Notes: generated by a model from the letters alone, not told the origin. A stretch of 64,000 nucleotides of DNA from Methanovulcanius yangii (GCF_018687785.1 NZ_LTBL01000001.1:1665780-1729779), one strand, 5' to 3'; counted from the first letter of the stretch, positions 1 to 9,389 are shown. A program made the numbers and translations.

Positions 1-576
1 GATGCGGTTGCGGTCTACACCGCCGGATGGCGGGTCATCCAGTTTGCGATGGTTCCCCTGATCGCCATCGGTACCGCGGTGATCGCGGTCGCAGGCGCCC
101 TCTACGGAGCCCGGCGCATCTCAGACCTGAAAGTGGTCCATACCTATTCGGTCGGCATCGGCACCGCGGCATCCCTTGCGATGAGCGTGCTTACGTGGGT
201 GTTTGCATCGCAGATCGCGATGGTATTCTGCTACACGGAGGAGAGCGCCCACCTGCTGCCGGAACTGACCGCCTTCCTGCGCACGATGTGCTTCCTCTAC
301 CCCTTCATTCCGATCGGTATCATGTCCTCGAACATCTTCCAGGCGATAGGAAGGGGACTTACCTCGTTCATCCTCGCCTTCATGCGAAACGTGATTCTCA
401 TCATCGTCTTTGCAGCTCTTCTGGGGCTTGTCCTCGGGCTGGGGGAGAGGGGAATCTGGTGGGGCATCATTGCAGGAGACGTGGTGGGAGGTATCCTTGC
501 CTACTCATGGGCCGTCCTCGCCATTCGCCGGCTGAATAAGGAAGTTTCGGAGGCGACGGAGGAGAGGGCGGCATAA
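1..576 (+). CDS. MATE family efflux transporter, C-terminal part
   Basis: The reading frame is open from the first base of the window, so the start lies outside it and about 191 C-terminal residues are seen. It has about five hydrophobic segments separated by short charged loops, with a RRISDLK-type loop and a segment rich in Phe, Ile and Gly (FQAIGRG) typical of the second half of MATE (NorM/DinF) multidrug and toxin extruders. These are 12-helix membrane proteins that export cationic compounds using a sodium or proton gradient. The tail is short and acidic, ending EEATEERAA-like. The next gene is convergent. The family call rests on general similarity of the C-terminal half; the substrate cannot be told. 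Confidence 0.8.
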   Translation, partial: DAVAVYTAGWRVIQFAMVPLIAIGTAVIAVAGALYGARRISDLKVVHTYSVGIGTAASLAMSVLTWVFASQIAMVFCYTEESAHLLPELTAFLRTMCFLYPFIPIGIMSSNIFQAIGRGLTSFILAFMRNVILIIVFAALLGLVLGLGERGIWWGIIAGDVVGGILAYSWAVLAIRRLNKEVSEATEERAA

Positions 577-659
577 CCTCCTTCTTCTCCCATGCGGTGC
601 TCCTTTGCCGGAGAGGGGGCCCGGAGAACACCGGCCCCATCGGGGCGGGTAAAAAAGAG

Positions 660-1235
660 TTATTCCTGTATCTTCTTTAAGAGCCAGGCCATGTTTCGGC
701 CGAGGTTTTCCATCGTGACGATCCCCTCCTCGTCGTCGTCCACATCCCCCGGGGCGAGGCCGACGCCGAGGTTCCAGTAGGTGGAGCCCACCGTCACCAT
801 CTCGGAGATCCCGAAGAGGTGGTTGATCGTGTCATAGGCATGGATGGCCCCGGCACGGCGCACCGCGACGACGGCGGCACCCGCCTTTCTCCGGAGGAGG
901 CCGTCGTTTGCAAGCCCCACATACCCGGCACGGTCGATGAGGGCCTTGGTTGCGGTCGAGACGTCCGCGAAGTAGGTTGGGCTTCCGATGAGGATGCCGT
1001 CGGCCGCAAACATCTTCGCCATCCACTCGTTCATCGGGTCGTCGTCGAGGATGCAGCGGCGATCCTTCGTCTCGAAGCAGCGGTTGCAGGCGATGCAGCC
1101 GTTCACCTTCGTCGCCCCGATATGGATGATCTCGGTCTCGATGCCCTCCTGTTCGAGCTCGTCACAGGCGGCCCGGAGGAGATGGTAGGTATTCCCCTTC
1201 TTGCGGGGGCTCCCGTTGAATGCGACAACCTTCAT
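660..1235 (-). CDS. Iron-sulfur flavoprotein (Isf-like NADPH-dependent FMN reductase family)
   Basis: A 191-residue soluble protein with a flavodoxin-like fold. The N-terminus MKVVAFNGSPRKKGNT is the FMN phosphate-binding loop of the NADPH-dependent FMN reductase family, and GSPTYF is the second flavin loop. At about residues 46-62 a compact cysteine motif C-x2-C-x2-C-x7-C (GCIACNRC...C) is the 4Fe-4S signature of archaeal iron-sulfur flavoproteins such as the Methanosarcina Isf. Those proteins pass electrons from ferredoxin and have been linked to oxidative-stress defence. I chose the ATG at 1235 because the FMN loop begins directly there; upstream codons in the same frame look unrelated. 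The gene is monocistronic and convergent with the MATE gene. The physiological partner is inferred from the family. Confidence 0.88.
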   Translation of the reverse strand: MKVVAFNGSPRKKGNTYHLLRAACDELEQEGIETEIIHIGATKVNGCIACNRCFETKDRRCILDDDPMNEWMAKMFAADGILIGSPTYFADVSTATKALIDRAGYVGLANDGLLRRKAGAAVVAVRRAGAIHAYDTINHLFGISEMVTVGSTYWNLGVGLAPGDVDDDEEGIVTMENLGRNMAWLLKKIQE

Positions 1236-1584
1236 GGCGGATTCACTTCCCGCAGATATGCCGGGCGTGGTATTTATCGGTAACGGGGGCAGGACAAAAG
1301 AGTACGAGGGGCTTGGGAAATGGCCACCAACGCGGACACCGAATTCACTGACCCGCAGATCCGGAGAATGGCCGATCTTCCTTATTTCCACACCGAATCT
1401 TCATCCAGGTTCATTCTATATCCAAAAATACATTTGATTTCCATTTAATCAATTTTTTTCTTGAAATATCTCAAAATGGTGTTTTATTTATATTAGACAT
1501 CATACGCCGCTTATTTATGGATCCTATTTCTGAAGAGCGCTTATCATCTCTCAGGTGAACCAGACGAAACAGGAGCCTTTCATC
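1236..1584. other. Intergenic region between divergent genes
   Basis: About 350 bases with no credible gene. The part from 1420 to 1510 is strongly AT-rich and holds TATA-like sequence at about 1483-1494 (TTTATTTATATT) on the plus strand, which could serve the surface protein gene at 1585. Nothing else recognisable was seen. Confidence 0.5.
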
Positions 1585-4185
1585 ATGACCCGCCACCTGT
1601 TTTCCACCTGTATTGGTATCGCAATCCTTCTCCTCATACTCGGTACGGCAGCACCCGCCGCCGCCACCGACTGGGGCGTAAACACCACCCACTACCGGGA
1701 GCTTCCGTCCGGTCCATCCTATGCCAGCGCCACTCCCATCCAGGGCGCCATCGACGCCGCAGCCACCGGCGATACCATCACAGTGGAATACGGCAGCTAC
1801 GACGAAGCTGTCACCGTTGCGGACAAGGATCTCGAAATCACCGGAACGCCGTCGGGGGATACCCTGCCCATCCTCCATGATTCATCCGGGACGGCATCTG
1901 CACTTGTCTCCTTCACCAACACGAGCCCGTCATTCGGGGGTTTTGCACTGGAGAACGATGTAAGCACGGATTATGGCATAAACATCGCTATCGCCCGCAA
2001 TGTCACCCTTCACAATGTGAGCGCCGACGGGTTTGATGTCAGCGCCATCCATATCGGGGAGGTATCAGGAACCCATCTACTAACCGATATCAGCGCCACC
2101 GGCAGCATCACCGGGCCGAACATTGCCGTGGACACTCTTTCCGGCAGTCCACTGACGGATACCGCCACCCTGCGATCCGTCACCGCATCAGGGGCACTGG
2201 CCGGGGAGGGAATCGCCATCGAATTCGCAACCCTGCCGGTCAGCTTTGAACATGTGACCACTACCGGCAACAGCCTATCGAACATCCGCATCATGAATGC
2301 AGGCAGTCCTGACAGGTATCACACCTTCACGTTCTCCGACCTCATAAGCACGGGCTCGCACGGCGGCAACGGCCTTTACATCTCCATCTGCCGCGGGCCA
2401 CTCGTCATCAGGGATGCAAACCTCAGTGGCAACCGGGGAAACGGAGCCTCCGTCGAATACTGCGGCCTCGACAATACCTCCGTCCCGGCAACGACCACCC
2501 TTGCCAATGTGACGGCCTCGGATGCAATCGCTGGATATGGTATCACTATTCATGAATGTCGGGGCCTCCTGACCCTGACCAATGTGACGGCAGAGCGCAA
2601 CCATTATGAGAACATCAAGCTCGATGAGGTCGGTCGCAGTGGTATGGCCGAAACCATCCTCACCGACATTACCGCCACAGGGTCCGCCGCCGGCAAGGGC
2701 ATCGGGGTAGGTTCCAGTACGGCACCGGTCACTCTGGACAATGTCACCGCAACCGGCAACAGCCTCCAGAATATCTGGCTGGGGAATATGCATGATGAGA
2801 CCACCGTCCGGACAGTCACGGCTATGGATTCGGCAACCTCCCATGGCATCGAGATCGGATCTATTGAAGGATCGCTGCTCCTCTCCGGTGTCACCGCCTC
2901 GGCAAATGACAAGAGCGGCATCGCAGTCTATACAGAAGGTTCGAGCCTCACCCTGCAGGATGTGACGGCAAATGAAAACGGCCTCTCAAAGCCGGCGGAC
3001 ACATCATTTACCGAGACCGCGGGTATCTGGCTTGACATTCCGGGAACGCCTGCCGGAACCATCGATCGGATCAGCGCAGACGGCAACCAGGGGCCGGGGT
3101 TCTATATCCAGAGTGCGTACCGGGAAGCCATCGGAATAACGGCGGAAACCATCTCTGCATCGGGTAATCTTATAGGAGTCCTCTTCTCCTGCAGCGGAGG
3201 GGTCTTTACGAATCTTTCCACCTCCACAAACACCTTTGCCGGCATGATGTTTGACAGGGAAGCCTCCGGTGTCGTGGTGACGGACAGCACCGCAAACGAG
3301 AACCCGTTCGGCATCATGTTGGGCGGAAATATCGCTGGCATGGCAGAGATCACCTACGATGCGGAACAGTTCATGGATCGCAATAACAGCTACTATTACG
3401 ATGCCGTGTATGACATGTCCGGGTGTGAACATATCGCCATCCGCGACTGCACCGCACAGGACAATTCGCTCTGGGATCTCTGGGTAACCCCGGTGGCCAG
3501 CATGGGCGATATCACCATCGAAGACCTCTCGACCCTGCCCGAAACCACGGTGTCCCCTGGCTTCAGCCCCTCTACCCATGGCCTGATGATGAGCGGCAGG
3601 GCGGCCTCCGACGTCCCTGCGCTTCCCGCCGGGGCATCCTCGACCCAGTTCGTTCTGGTCGCCGCAACGGACCCCAGCCTGGAGTATTCCCTGACTACTC
3701 CCCTGACCTTTACGGTGCCGGGACTCTCCGCTGGCGACGATGACGCCATATGGACCTCCACCGGCGGGGCGTGGACCTACTGGCCAGGTGGCGGAGTGCG
3801 GGACATCCCGAATGGCACCATCTCCCTGACCGGCCTCGATCTGACATTCGCAGGCACCTACGTTTCCCCCCTCACCGGCGCCGTCGTGCCGACCCCCATT
3901 CCTCCCCCGGAGACCGACTCCGACAGCTTCGACTTTCCGCCGGTGACGCCGTCACCCCTGCCATCAAAGACCCCCGAGGCCATCGCAACGGAACAGGCGC
4001 CGGATGAAGAACCAAAAGAGGAAGATTCGGACGGCGATGACAGTGACGCAGGGGAACCGACCCCCACGCCCGTCGTCTCTGTCCCGTCAGAGATGGCCGG
4101 AACTCCCACGAAAACCCCCTTCGCCCTGGCAGTGACTCCGTTCGGCATTGGCACCGCTGCCCTGCTCCTCCGGCGGCGAAGATAA
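1585..4185 (+). CDS. Secreted right-handed beta-helix surface protein
   Basis: An 866-residue exported protein. Residues 1-30 form a signal peptide (MTRHLFS, a long Leu/Ile core, AAPAAA). The body consists of many repeats of roughly 22-50 residues with recurring LxNVTAxxN and LTDITATGS phrases, typical of NosD/pectate-lyase-like parallel beta-helices in archaeal surface layers and adhesins. A linker rich in Pro, Thr, Asp and Glu (about 760-845) follows, then a short hydrophobic segment and a terminal RRRR, resembling an archaeosortase-type C-terminal signal but without a clear PGF motif. The ATG at 1585 has AGGAG 9 bases upstream; a GTG at 1555 has no such site. A role in the cell envelope is inferred. 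The ligand is unknown. Confidence 0.8.
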   Translation: MTRHLFSTCIGIAILLLILGTAAPAAATDWGVNTTHYRELPSGPSYASATPIQGAIDAAATGDTITVEYGSYDEAVTVADKDLEITGTPSGDTLPILHDSSGTASALVSFTNTSPSFGGFALENDVSTDYGINIAIARNVTLHNVSADGFDVSAIHIGEVSGTHLLTDISATGSITGPNIAVDTLSGSPLTDTATLRSVTASGALAGEGIAIEFATLPVSFEHVTTTGNSLSNIRIMNAGSPDRYHTFTFSDLISTGSHGGNGLYISICRGPLVIRDANLSGNRGNGASVEYCGLDNTSVPATTTLANVTASDAIAGYGITIHECRGLLTLTNVTAERNHYENIKLDEVGRSGMAETILTDITATGSAAGKGIGVGSSTAPVTLDNVTATGNSLQNIWLGNMHDETTVRTVTAMDSATSHGIEIGSIEGSLLLSGVTASANDKSGIAVYTEGSSLTLQDVTANENGLSKPADTSFTETAGIWLDIPGTPAGTIDRISADGNQGPGFYIQSAYREAIGITAETISASGNLIGVLFSCSGGVFTNLSTSTNTFAGMMFDREASGVVVTDSTANENPFGIMLGGNIAGMAEITYDAEQFMDRNNSYYYDAVYDMSGCEHIAIRDCTAQDNSLWDLWVTPVASMGDITIEDLSTLPETTVSPGFSPSTHGLMMSGRAASDVPALPAGASSTQFVLVAATDPSLEYSLTTPLTFTVPGLSAGDDDAIWTSTGGAWTYWPGGGVRDIPNGTISLTGLDLTFAGTYVSPLTGAVVPTPIPPPETDSDSFDFPPVTPSPLPSKTPEAIATEQAPDEEPKEEDSDGDDSDAGEPTPTPVVSVPSEMAGTPTKTPFALAVTPFGIGTAALLLRRRR

Positions 4186-4276
4186 TCTCTCCTCTTCTTT
4201 TATTCACGGTATTTTGAGGTACTGCTCCTGAAATGAGAGAGCCGAGGCCCGGCGTTGTTACAAATTATTCGGGTAT

Positions 4277-4540
4277 TTATGTCCGCCCATCCCCGTATAC
4301 CTGCCAGGCATGCCACATGAGGAAGAACCCCCAGAGGATGGTTACGGGAACGACCCAGAGGAGTGTCGGGGTGAAGAGGAGATTTACCGCAATGAAGACC
4401 ATCGACACACCGATAAAGAGGACGACATGGTACCACAGGCCCCGCTTCTCCAGTTCCCGTGATCGCTCGCCCGGGACAGCGGCCGTTCCCGCCACCGCCG
4501 GCATCTTCTTTCCTTCCGTGTCTTCCGTTCTTCCTTCCAT
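4277..4540 (-). CDS. Small 2TM-domain membrane protein
   Basis: An 87-residue protein with a charged N-terminal half and two closely spaced transmembrane helices (about residues 40-57 and 60-77), the second starting WVVPVTILWGFFLMWHAW. This is the pattern of the small 2TM domain family often fused to kinases or found alone in archaea. It is a likely paralogue of the protein at 5190-5465. Several ATG codons lie close together; I took the one at 4540 because GGGA lies about 9 bases before it. It is transcribed away from the DUF5518-like gene at 4697. Function unknown. Confidence 0.68.
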   Translation of the reverse strand: MEGRTEDTEGKKMPAVAGTAAVPGERSRELEKRGLWYHVVLFIGVSMVFIAVNLLFTPTLLWVVPVTILWGFFLMWHAWQVYGDGRT

Positions 4541-4696
4541 CACCATCATTCCCACATCCGGCACTATCACCCGGTTTCGCCCAGTATGTGAAGGACGGGC
4601 GCTTATATCTTTGCGTCAGCCACCCTGCGACCGGAACCGGCGGACTTCCGGCTGCCGCCACAACCTTTAACACCATCACCACCTACCTGAACGACC

Positions 4697-5062
4697 ATGC
4701 AGGTCATCCCCCCGATTGTGACGGGCTTTCTCCTGATCGTCATCCTGAGCATCGCCTTTCCGGCATACACCCTCCTCTGGGGGGTTATCGGCGGTATCGT
4801 TGCCGGCGCGATGGTGCCGGGAGACTGGTACGACGGCGTGAAGGTCGGTCTTCTCACCGGTATCATCGCAGCTGCCGTCTTCGGCTTTATCGTCCTCGTT
4901 GGCGGGACCCTCGTCCTCGGCGTGCTTGGGTTCGTCATCGGCCTGGGGACCACGTTTGTCCTTCTCATCCTCTCCGTCTTCGATATCCTGATGGCGGCCG
5001 CGGGCGGTGCCCTCGGCGGGGAGATGGGTTACCGGTACAGGGCATGGCGGCGGAAAACCTGA
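4697..5062 (+). CDS. Small hydrophobic membrane protein, DUF5518-like
   Basis: A 121-residue, Gly/Ala/Val-rich integral membrane protein with about four transmembrane helices separated by very short loops (VPGDWYDGVKVG between helices 2 and 3) and a basic C-terminus YRYRAWRRKT. The glycine-rich pattern (GGIVAGAM, GGALGGEMGYR) matches the DUF5518 style of archaeal glycine-zipper membrane proteins. It sits between two convergent or divergent 2TM-domain genes, which suggests a small membrane-protein cluster but not a function. The ATG at 4697 begins immediately before the first helix. I do not recognise an activity. Confidence 0.65.
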   Translation: MQVIPPIVTGFLLIVILSIAFPAYTLLWGVIGGIVAGAMVPGDWYDGVKVGLLTGIIAAAVFGFIVLVGGTLVLGVLGFVIGLGTTFVLLILSVFDILMAAAGGALGGEMGYRYRAWRRKT

Positions 5063-5189
5063 TCACCGGCCGGTGGAATCCCGGATAAAAAAGAGCGATA
5101 TCCCGACCATCGCACCGCTCACCATCAAGGGTTTCAAAAAAAATCATCCTAAAAAACAAGCTTTTCGCGGAATACCCGGCGAACGTGTT

Positions 5190-5465
5190 CTACTTCTTCT
5201 CCTTCTCCATGATCTCCCGGATCTTGCGCTCCTCCCATTCCTCCCCGAGAAACCGGTTCTTCGCGAAGACCCGGTAGGCCTGAACGATAATGCCGATTCC
5301 CCAGAAAAAGGCGACGAAGAGGACCCACCAGAAGCCGGGGGTGAAGAGGTAGTTGATCACCGCGAGAAAAGCGTTCACCAGGAGGTAGGCGGCAAGGGCC
5401 AGATAAAACCCGCGTATCTCTTCGACCCGCTTCTTTGCTTTCCGGTATGCCTCGTCTTCGGTCAT
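5190..5465 (-). CDS. Small 2TM-domain membrane protein
   Basis: A 91-residue protein beginning MTEDEAYRKAKKRVEE, an amphipathic charged helix, followed by two transmembrane helices (about residues 20-38 and 45-63, the second with FWWVLFVAFFWGIG) and a basic/acidic tail KIREIMEKEKK. This is a standard 2TM domain arrangement; the aromatic FWWVLFVAFFWG segment parallels the one in the protein at 4277-4540, so the two are probably paralogues. A TATA-like GATTTATC lies about 33 bases before the ATG. It shares its upstream region with the divergent methyltransferase. Function unknown. Confidence 0.7.
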   Translation of the reverse strand: MTEDEAYRKAKKRVEEIRGFYLALAAYLLVNAFLAVINYLFTPGFWWVLFVAFFWGIGIIVQAYRVFAKNRFLGEEWEERKIREIMEKEKK

Positions 5466-5561
5466 GGAACTTCTGCCGGAGATGAGACGGCAGAACAGAT
5501 AAATCATAGGGCATGCCATTCCGGCAACCTATATCCGGCTGCGATGCGCACATTTCCTAGA

Positions 5562-6173
5562 ATGTCCGGCAGCGAAGAATGGGACGAGAACTACCGGCAA
5601 CGCGGGCGTCTCTGGACCGGCGGGGTGACGGGCATCCCTCCGCTGCCGCCGGAAGGCAGTATCCTCGAACTCGGCTGCGGCAACGCGAAGACCATCGCCG
5701 CGGTCGAAGGTGACGCCCGACGCATCACCGGCATCGACATCTCCCGCCACGCCCTCGCCCTCGCCCGGGCCGCGGTGCCGCAGGCGACGTTCTGCCAGGC
5801 CGACGCCCGAAACCTCCCCTTCCGGGACGGGACATTCTTCGCCGTCATCGCCTACCATATCACCGGCCACCTCACCGCCGCGGGCAGGGCGGTGCTTGCG
5901 GCAGAGGCGCTGCGGGTCCTAGCTTCCGGCGGGGTCCTCTTCGTCCGGGAATTTTCGACAGGGGACTTTCGCTGCGGAAAGGGAACCGAGACGGAGTCGA
6001 TGACCTTCCGGCGGGGGACCGGCATCTATACCCACTACTTTACTCCGGACGAACTGGAAGCTCTCTTCGCCCCCGCCCGGCTCATCTCCCTCGAATCCCG
6101 CGGGTGGGTGATGCGCATCCGCGGCAAAGACTACCCCCGGGAAGTCATCGACGCCGTCTTTCGCCGGGAGTGA
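5562..6173 (+). CDS. Class I SAM-dependent methyltransferase
   Basis: A 203-residue cytosolic protein with the Rossmann-like methyltransferase motifs in order: motif I ILELGCGNAKT (about residues 30-40), the acidic GIDIS end of strand 2, FCQADARNLPF (motif III) and a post-motif VLASGGVLFVREF. The sequence groups with the UbiE/Tam-like Methyltransf_11/25 families, which methylate small molecules; the substrate is unknown. ATG at 5562 is chosen because a TATA-like CTATATCC about 28 bases upstream fits a leaderless transcript; an ATG at 5544 in the same frame is the alternative. The gene is divergent from the 2TM protein gene and convergent with the NRAMP-like gene. Confidence 0.85.
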   Translation: MSGSEEWDENYRQRGRLWTGGVTGIPPLPPEGSILELGCGNAKTIAAVEGDARRITGIDISRHALALARAAVPQATFCQADARNLPFRDGTFFAVIAYHITGHLTAAGRAVLAAEALRVLASGGVLFVREFSTGDFRCGKGTETESMTFRRGTGIYTHYFTPDELEALFAPARLISLESRGWVMRIRGKDYPREVIDAVFRRE

Positions 6174-6286
6174 CCAGGCACAGGGCAGGGTGATTGCGGT
6201 AAAAACAGCTTCCCCTGCCTTGTCCTGATCATCCCGGAACTCGTTCTCCTTCTTCAGGAAGGCCCGGTCCCACGCCCGCTCTCCTC

Positions 6287-8170
6287 CTATTCCCTCCCCT
6301 CCATGAGGCGCAGGTACGCCTCATGCTCCATCATGGTCCGGCCGCGTTCCCGCAGGATGTAGCGGAAGAGGATGAGCCCGAAGGCATTCGCGATGGCCAT
6401 CGGGAGAAACATCGCCCAGGCGGCCTCCGCCATCTCCGCCGGCGTCGGCGAGGAGAAGAGCGGGATGAGGAGGAAGACATGGACGGCCTCCACCACAAAG
6501 GCCAGCAGAACCATACCGAGGTAGCCGATCTTTTTGTCCCTGAACCGGGCATAGAGGCCGGCAATCACGCCGGCAGCGACGGGGGCAATCGCGGAGGCTA
6601 GAGCGGTCCATCCGCCGTCGGCATACCGGTAGACGCCGCCGATGATGCCGGCAAGACCGCCCACCACGGGGCCTGCCAGAATGCCTGCGATCATCGGCCC
6701 GAGTTCTGCGAAGTTCACCAGGAGATCGTCATACGGGAGACCTCGCATCGTCCCGTAGATGGAGAGCCCTCCGAAGATGAGAACGACCCAGCCCACGTCC
6801 TCCACCGTCGTCCCCCCTGTCATCAGACGCTCGAAGAGGTCGGTCCGGGAGACCGCATAGAGGATGAGAATGACGACCGCAATGCGTTCTGCGAGTGGGA
6901 TGCCGAGGTCAAGGATGGCCCGTTCGCTCATCGCGGCGATATAGAGGTAGAGGACACTGCCCGCACCCATCACCAGCAGCCAGACTGGGGAGCCGCGGGC
7001 ATAGGTCGGCAGCCGGCGGTCGATATAGATCACCATGAACCCGAGCACCCCGAACATCACCGCACCGGTGGCGGAGACGAGACTGATGAGGTCGGGTGCG
7101 TCCTCCATCAGGATACCCACCATGATGAGAACCGCAAACCCGGCCAAAACACAACGGTAAATGGTCCGCTCATCGTGGGAGCTCCTGCCAGTCGAGGCGA
7201 GAACGGAGGCGATCGCCCGGGCACGGCCGTCCATCCCCGAGATGACCGCCCCGACGAGGACGAGGACGGAGGTGATGAGGAAGAATGCCGCACCGCCGGG
7301 GACGGTGTCGAGCACCTGGTGCACCGCCTCGGCGATCGCCTGACCGAACGGAAGAGAGGCGAACTCCTCGATCACGTAGGCGACCTCCCCGAGGGAGAGA
7401 AATATGAACGAGACAACGGCGATGATGAAGAACGCGAGGACGAGATCGAGGTTGATGCTCTTCATGTGCCGGTGGAAGTAATTCTCCCCGTGACGATCCC
7501 CGATCTTCTCGTGCAGCCAGACGGAGTAGAGGAGAAGGTTGAGGCCGGAACCGATCGCCCCCAGAAGGGCCATCGTCTCCAAAAGCCCCTTCTCGGGGAT
7601 GGCGGGAACAAGTCCCGCAAGGATCGCCTCGCCCGGAAACGGAAGGGAGAGAAGGGCATAACCGAGCGCAAGGAAGAGGAGAACCGCAATCGCGATGACC
7701 ATGTGTTCGAGCCGTTCATAGGACTCCTTCCAGAGGACGAGGAGGGCAAGAGCGAGGATGGCAAACGCCGTCAGCGTCATCGGAATTCCCGGGATGACGA
7801 AATTTACCATATATCCCGCTATCAAGGCGATTGCCCCGAACCCGAGCATCTCGAAGAAGTAGAGGAGGGAGATGAACCAGACCTCCCAGTCCCTTGGTCC
7901 GGGGATCTGCCGCAGGCCGCTGAAGATCTGCTCCCCCCGGGCGACCGTGAAGCGGGCGATGCCCTGGACGAAGGCGAACTTGAAGACGAGGGCAAGCAGG
8001 ATCACCCACAGGAGGGCATACCCGAACTCGGCACCCGCCCGCATCACCTCGGTGATTCCCGATTCACCCGAGGCCTCGATGGCAAGGATGAGACCGGGAC
8101 CGAGGAAGAAGAGGCGTTCCGCACAATGCGGCGGCAGGCGTGCGATGATGCGGTCGTGGATAAATCCCAT
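6287..8170 (-). CDS. NRAMP-like transporter fused to a LytS-type 5TM domain
   Basis: A 627-residue integral membrane protein. The first 400 or so residues follow the NRAMP/MntH pattern (FFLGPGLILAIEASG, then GAEFGYALLWVILLALVF), with about 11 helices. From about residue 440 a different membrane module follows, with YDDLLVNFAELGPMIAGI, GGLAGIIGGVYRY and AGVIAGLYARF, matching the 5TM-5TMR_LYT domain of LytS/YhcK receptors. The NRAMP metal-binding DPGN in helix 1 reads EASGES, and the helix 6 Met-Pro-His motif reads GLN, so the usual Mn/Fe site is absent. GGAG 8 bases before the ATG at 8170 supports this start; an upstream extension to 8257 is less likely. Substrate and any sensing role are unknown. 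Confidence 0.72.
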   Translation of the reverse strand: MGFIHDRIIARLPPHCAERLFFLGPGLILAIEASGESGITEVMRAGAEFGYALLWVILLALVFKFAFVQGIARFTVARGEQIFSGLRQIPGPRDWEVWFISLLYFFEMLGFGAIALIAGYMVNFVIPGIPMTLTAFAILALALLVLWKESYERLEHMVIAIAVLLFLALGYALLSLPFPGEAILAGLVPAIPEKGLLETMALLGAIGSGLNLLLYSVWLHEKIGDRHGENYFHRHMKSINLDLVLAFFIIAVVSFIFLSLGEVAYVIEEFASLPFGQAIAEAVHQVLDTVPGGAAFFLITSVLVLVGAVISGMDGRARAIASVLASTGRSSHDERTIYRCVLAGFAVLIMVGILMEDAPDLISLVSATGAVMFGVLGFMVIYIDRRLPTYARGSPVWLLVMGAGSVLYLYIAAMSERAILDLGIPLAERIAVVILILYAVSRTDLFERLMTGGTTVEDVGWVVLIFGGLSIYGTMRGLPYDDLLVNFAELGPMIAGILAGPVVGGLAGIIGGVYRYADGGWTALASAIAPVAAGVIAGLYARFRDKKIGYLGMVLLAFVVEAVHVFLLIPLFSSPTPAEMAEAAWAMFLPMAIANAFGLILFRYILRERGRTMMEHEAYLRLMEGRE

Positions 8171-8291
8171 GGACGGTGCTCCATATACTCCCGAAGGAGA
8201 CGTTACAGAGGATTCTTCGCGGGATAACAAATCCCTTCGTACTTGAACCCGGCGCATGCCGCCAAATCAGAAGGGATCAAGGGAACAAAGA

Positions 8292-9389
8292 CTAAAATTC
8301 GGCAGGATTTTTCCGGGCAGAGGGATCGGGAAAGAGGATGGCGATCGTAAGACTGCCATTCTGCCGCACCTCGGCCTCGCCGTCGATCTGTGCCGTCAGG
8401 CTGGAGACGAGCTGCATGCCGAGCGTCGTGGCCGATTCGAGATCGAGAGCCTCTTCCGGGACTGCGCCGTCGTTCGTCACCTCGAGACGCAGGAAGCCCG
8501 GCCGGTGCGGGGCATGATGAAGACTGACCACTATCTCCCCGCGTCTCCCCGGCCCGTAGCCGTATTTGAGGGCGTTTGTTATCAGTTCGTTGATGATGAT
8601 CCCGCAGGGGATGCAGGTATCGATATCCAGCGTGATGTCCGGGTCGCAGCGGGTGAGGATCTCCACCCCGTGGAGGTCGTCCGGACGCTGCGACGAGAGG
8701 TTCGCCGCGAGTCGTGGGATATAGTCCGCCATCCGCACCGCAGCAAGGTTATCCGAGCGGTAGAGATGCTCGTGGATCGTCGCCATCGAGAAGATCCGGT
8801 TGCGGCAGTTCTCCAGGATCTCCTTCGTCTCCGCGTCATCCGTCCGGTAGTAATGCATCTTCAGGATGGAGGAGATAAGCTGGAGGTTGTTCTTGACACG
8901 GTGGTGGACCTCTTTTATCAGGATGTCCTTCTCCTGCAGCGACGACTCCAGCCCCTCTGCCTGCTGCTCGATCGTCCGCATCTGTTCCCGCGTCTTCCGG
9001 AGTGACTCCTCTGTCGACTGCTGGCTCAGGGCCTTTTTGAGGAGGTGGTTCATTTCGGCGTAGAACTGGAAGGAATCGACCGGGCTGTGAAGGAAGTAGT
9101 CCGCCCCCTTGTTGATCGCATCCACCACGATCCCTTCCGCATCCTGCCCGACGACGATGATCGGCGTCGCATACCCCCGCCCCCGGAATGTCTCGAGAAA
9201 GCTCTCGCCGTTTAAGCCTGGCACGAGGTAATCCGCGATGACAACTCCATACACCGTCTCTTCCAGCATGCCGAGTGCATCTGGTGCAGAGAAGGCGAAA
9301 TCAACCCTGAATTCCCCGGATTTCGAGAGAAAATGGTGCGCCCTCTCGCACATTTTCATGTCTCGCACAACAAACAGAACGGGGATCAT
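8292..9389 (-). CDS. Receiver-domain hybrid histidine kinase (REC-HisKA_2-HATPase)
   Basis: A 365-residue cytosolic signalling protein. Residues 1-120 are a receiver domain with the phospho-acceptor in VVIADYLVPG and the conserved Lys position replaced within LHSPVD. A coiled linker (about 120-150) leads to a HisKA_2 dimerisation region with the phospho-histidine in EVHHRVKNNLQLISS, then a HATPase with N-box INELITNALKYG and a late G-box. Such proteins accept phosphate from, or are controlled by, another kinase and pass it on; the partner is not evident here. It lies between the NRAMP-like gene and the divergent ABC transporter. The absence of the usual KP in the receiver (SP here) may alter its switching. 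Confidence 0.85.
   Translation of the reverse strand: MIPVLFVVRDMKMCERAHHFLSKSGEFRVDFAFSAPDALGMLEETVYGVVIADYLVPGLNGESFLETFRGRGYATPIIVVGQDAEGIVVDAINKGADYFLHSPVDSFQFYAEMNHLLKKALSQQSTEESLRKTREQMRTIEQQAEGLESSLQEKDILIKEVHHRVKNNLQLISSILKMHYYRTDDAETKEILENCRNRIFSMATIHEHLYRSDNLAAVRMADYIPRLAANLSSQRPDDLHGVEILTRCDPDITLDIDTCIPCGIIINELITNALKYGYGPGRRGEIVVSLHHAPHRPGFLRLEVTNDGAVPEEALDLESATTLGMQLVSSLTAQIDGEAEVRQNGSLTIAILFPDPSARKNPAEF

Noticed and set aside
7175-8227. A 350-codon frame antisense to the NRAMP-like gene
   Set aside because: The product is highly charged (Glu, Asp, Arg, Gly), the usual mirror of membrane-helix codons.
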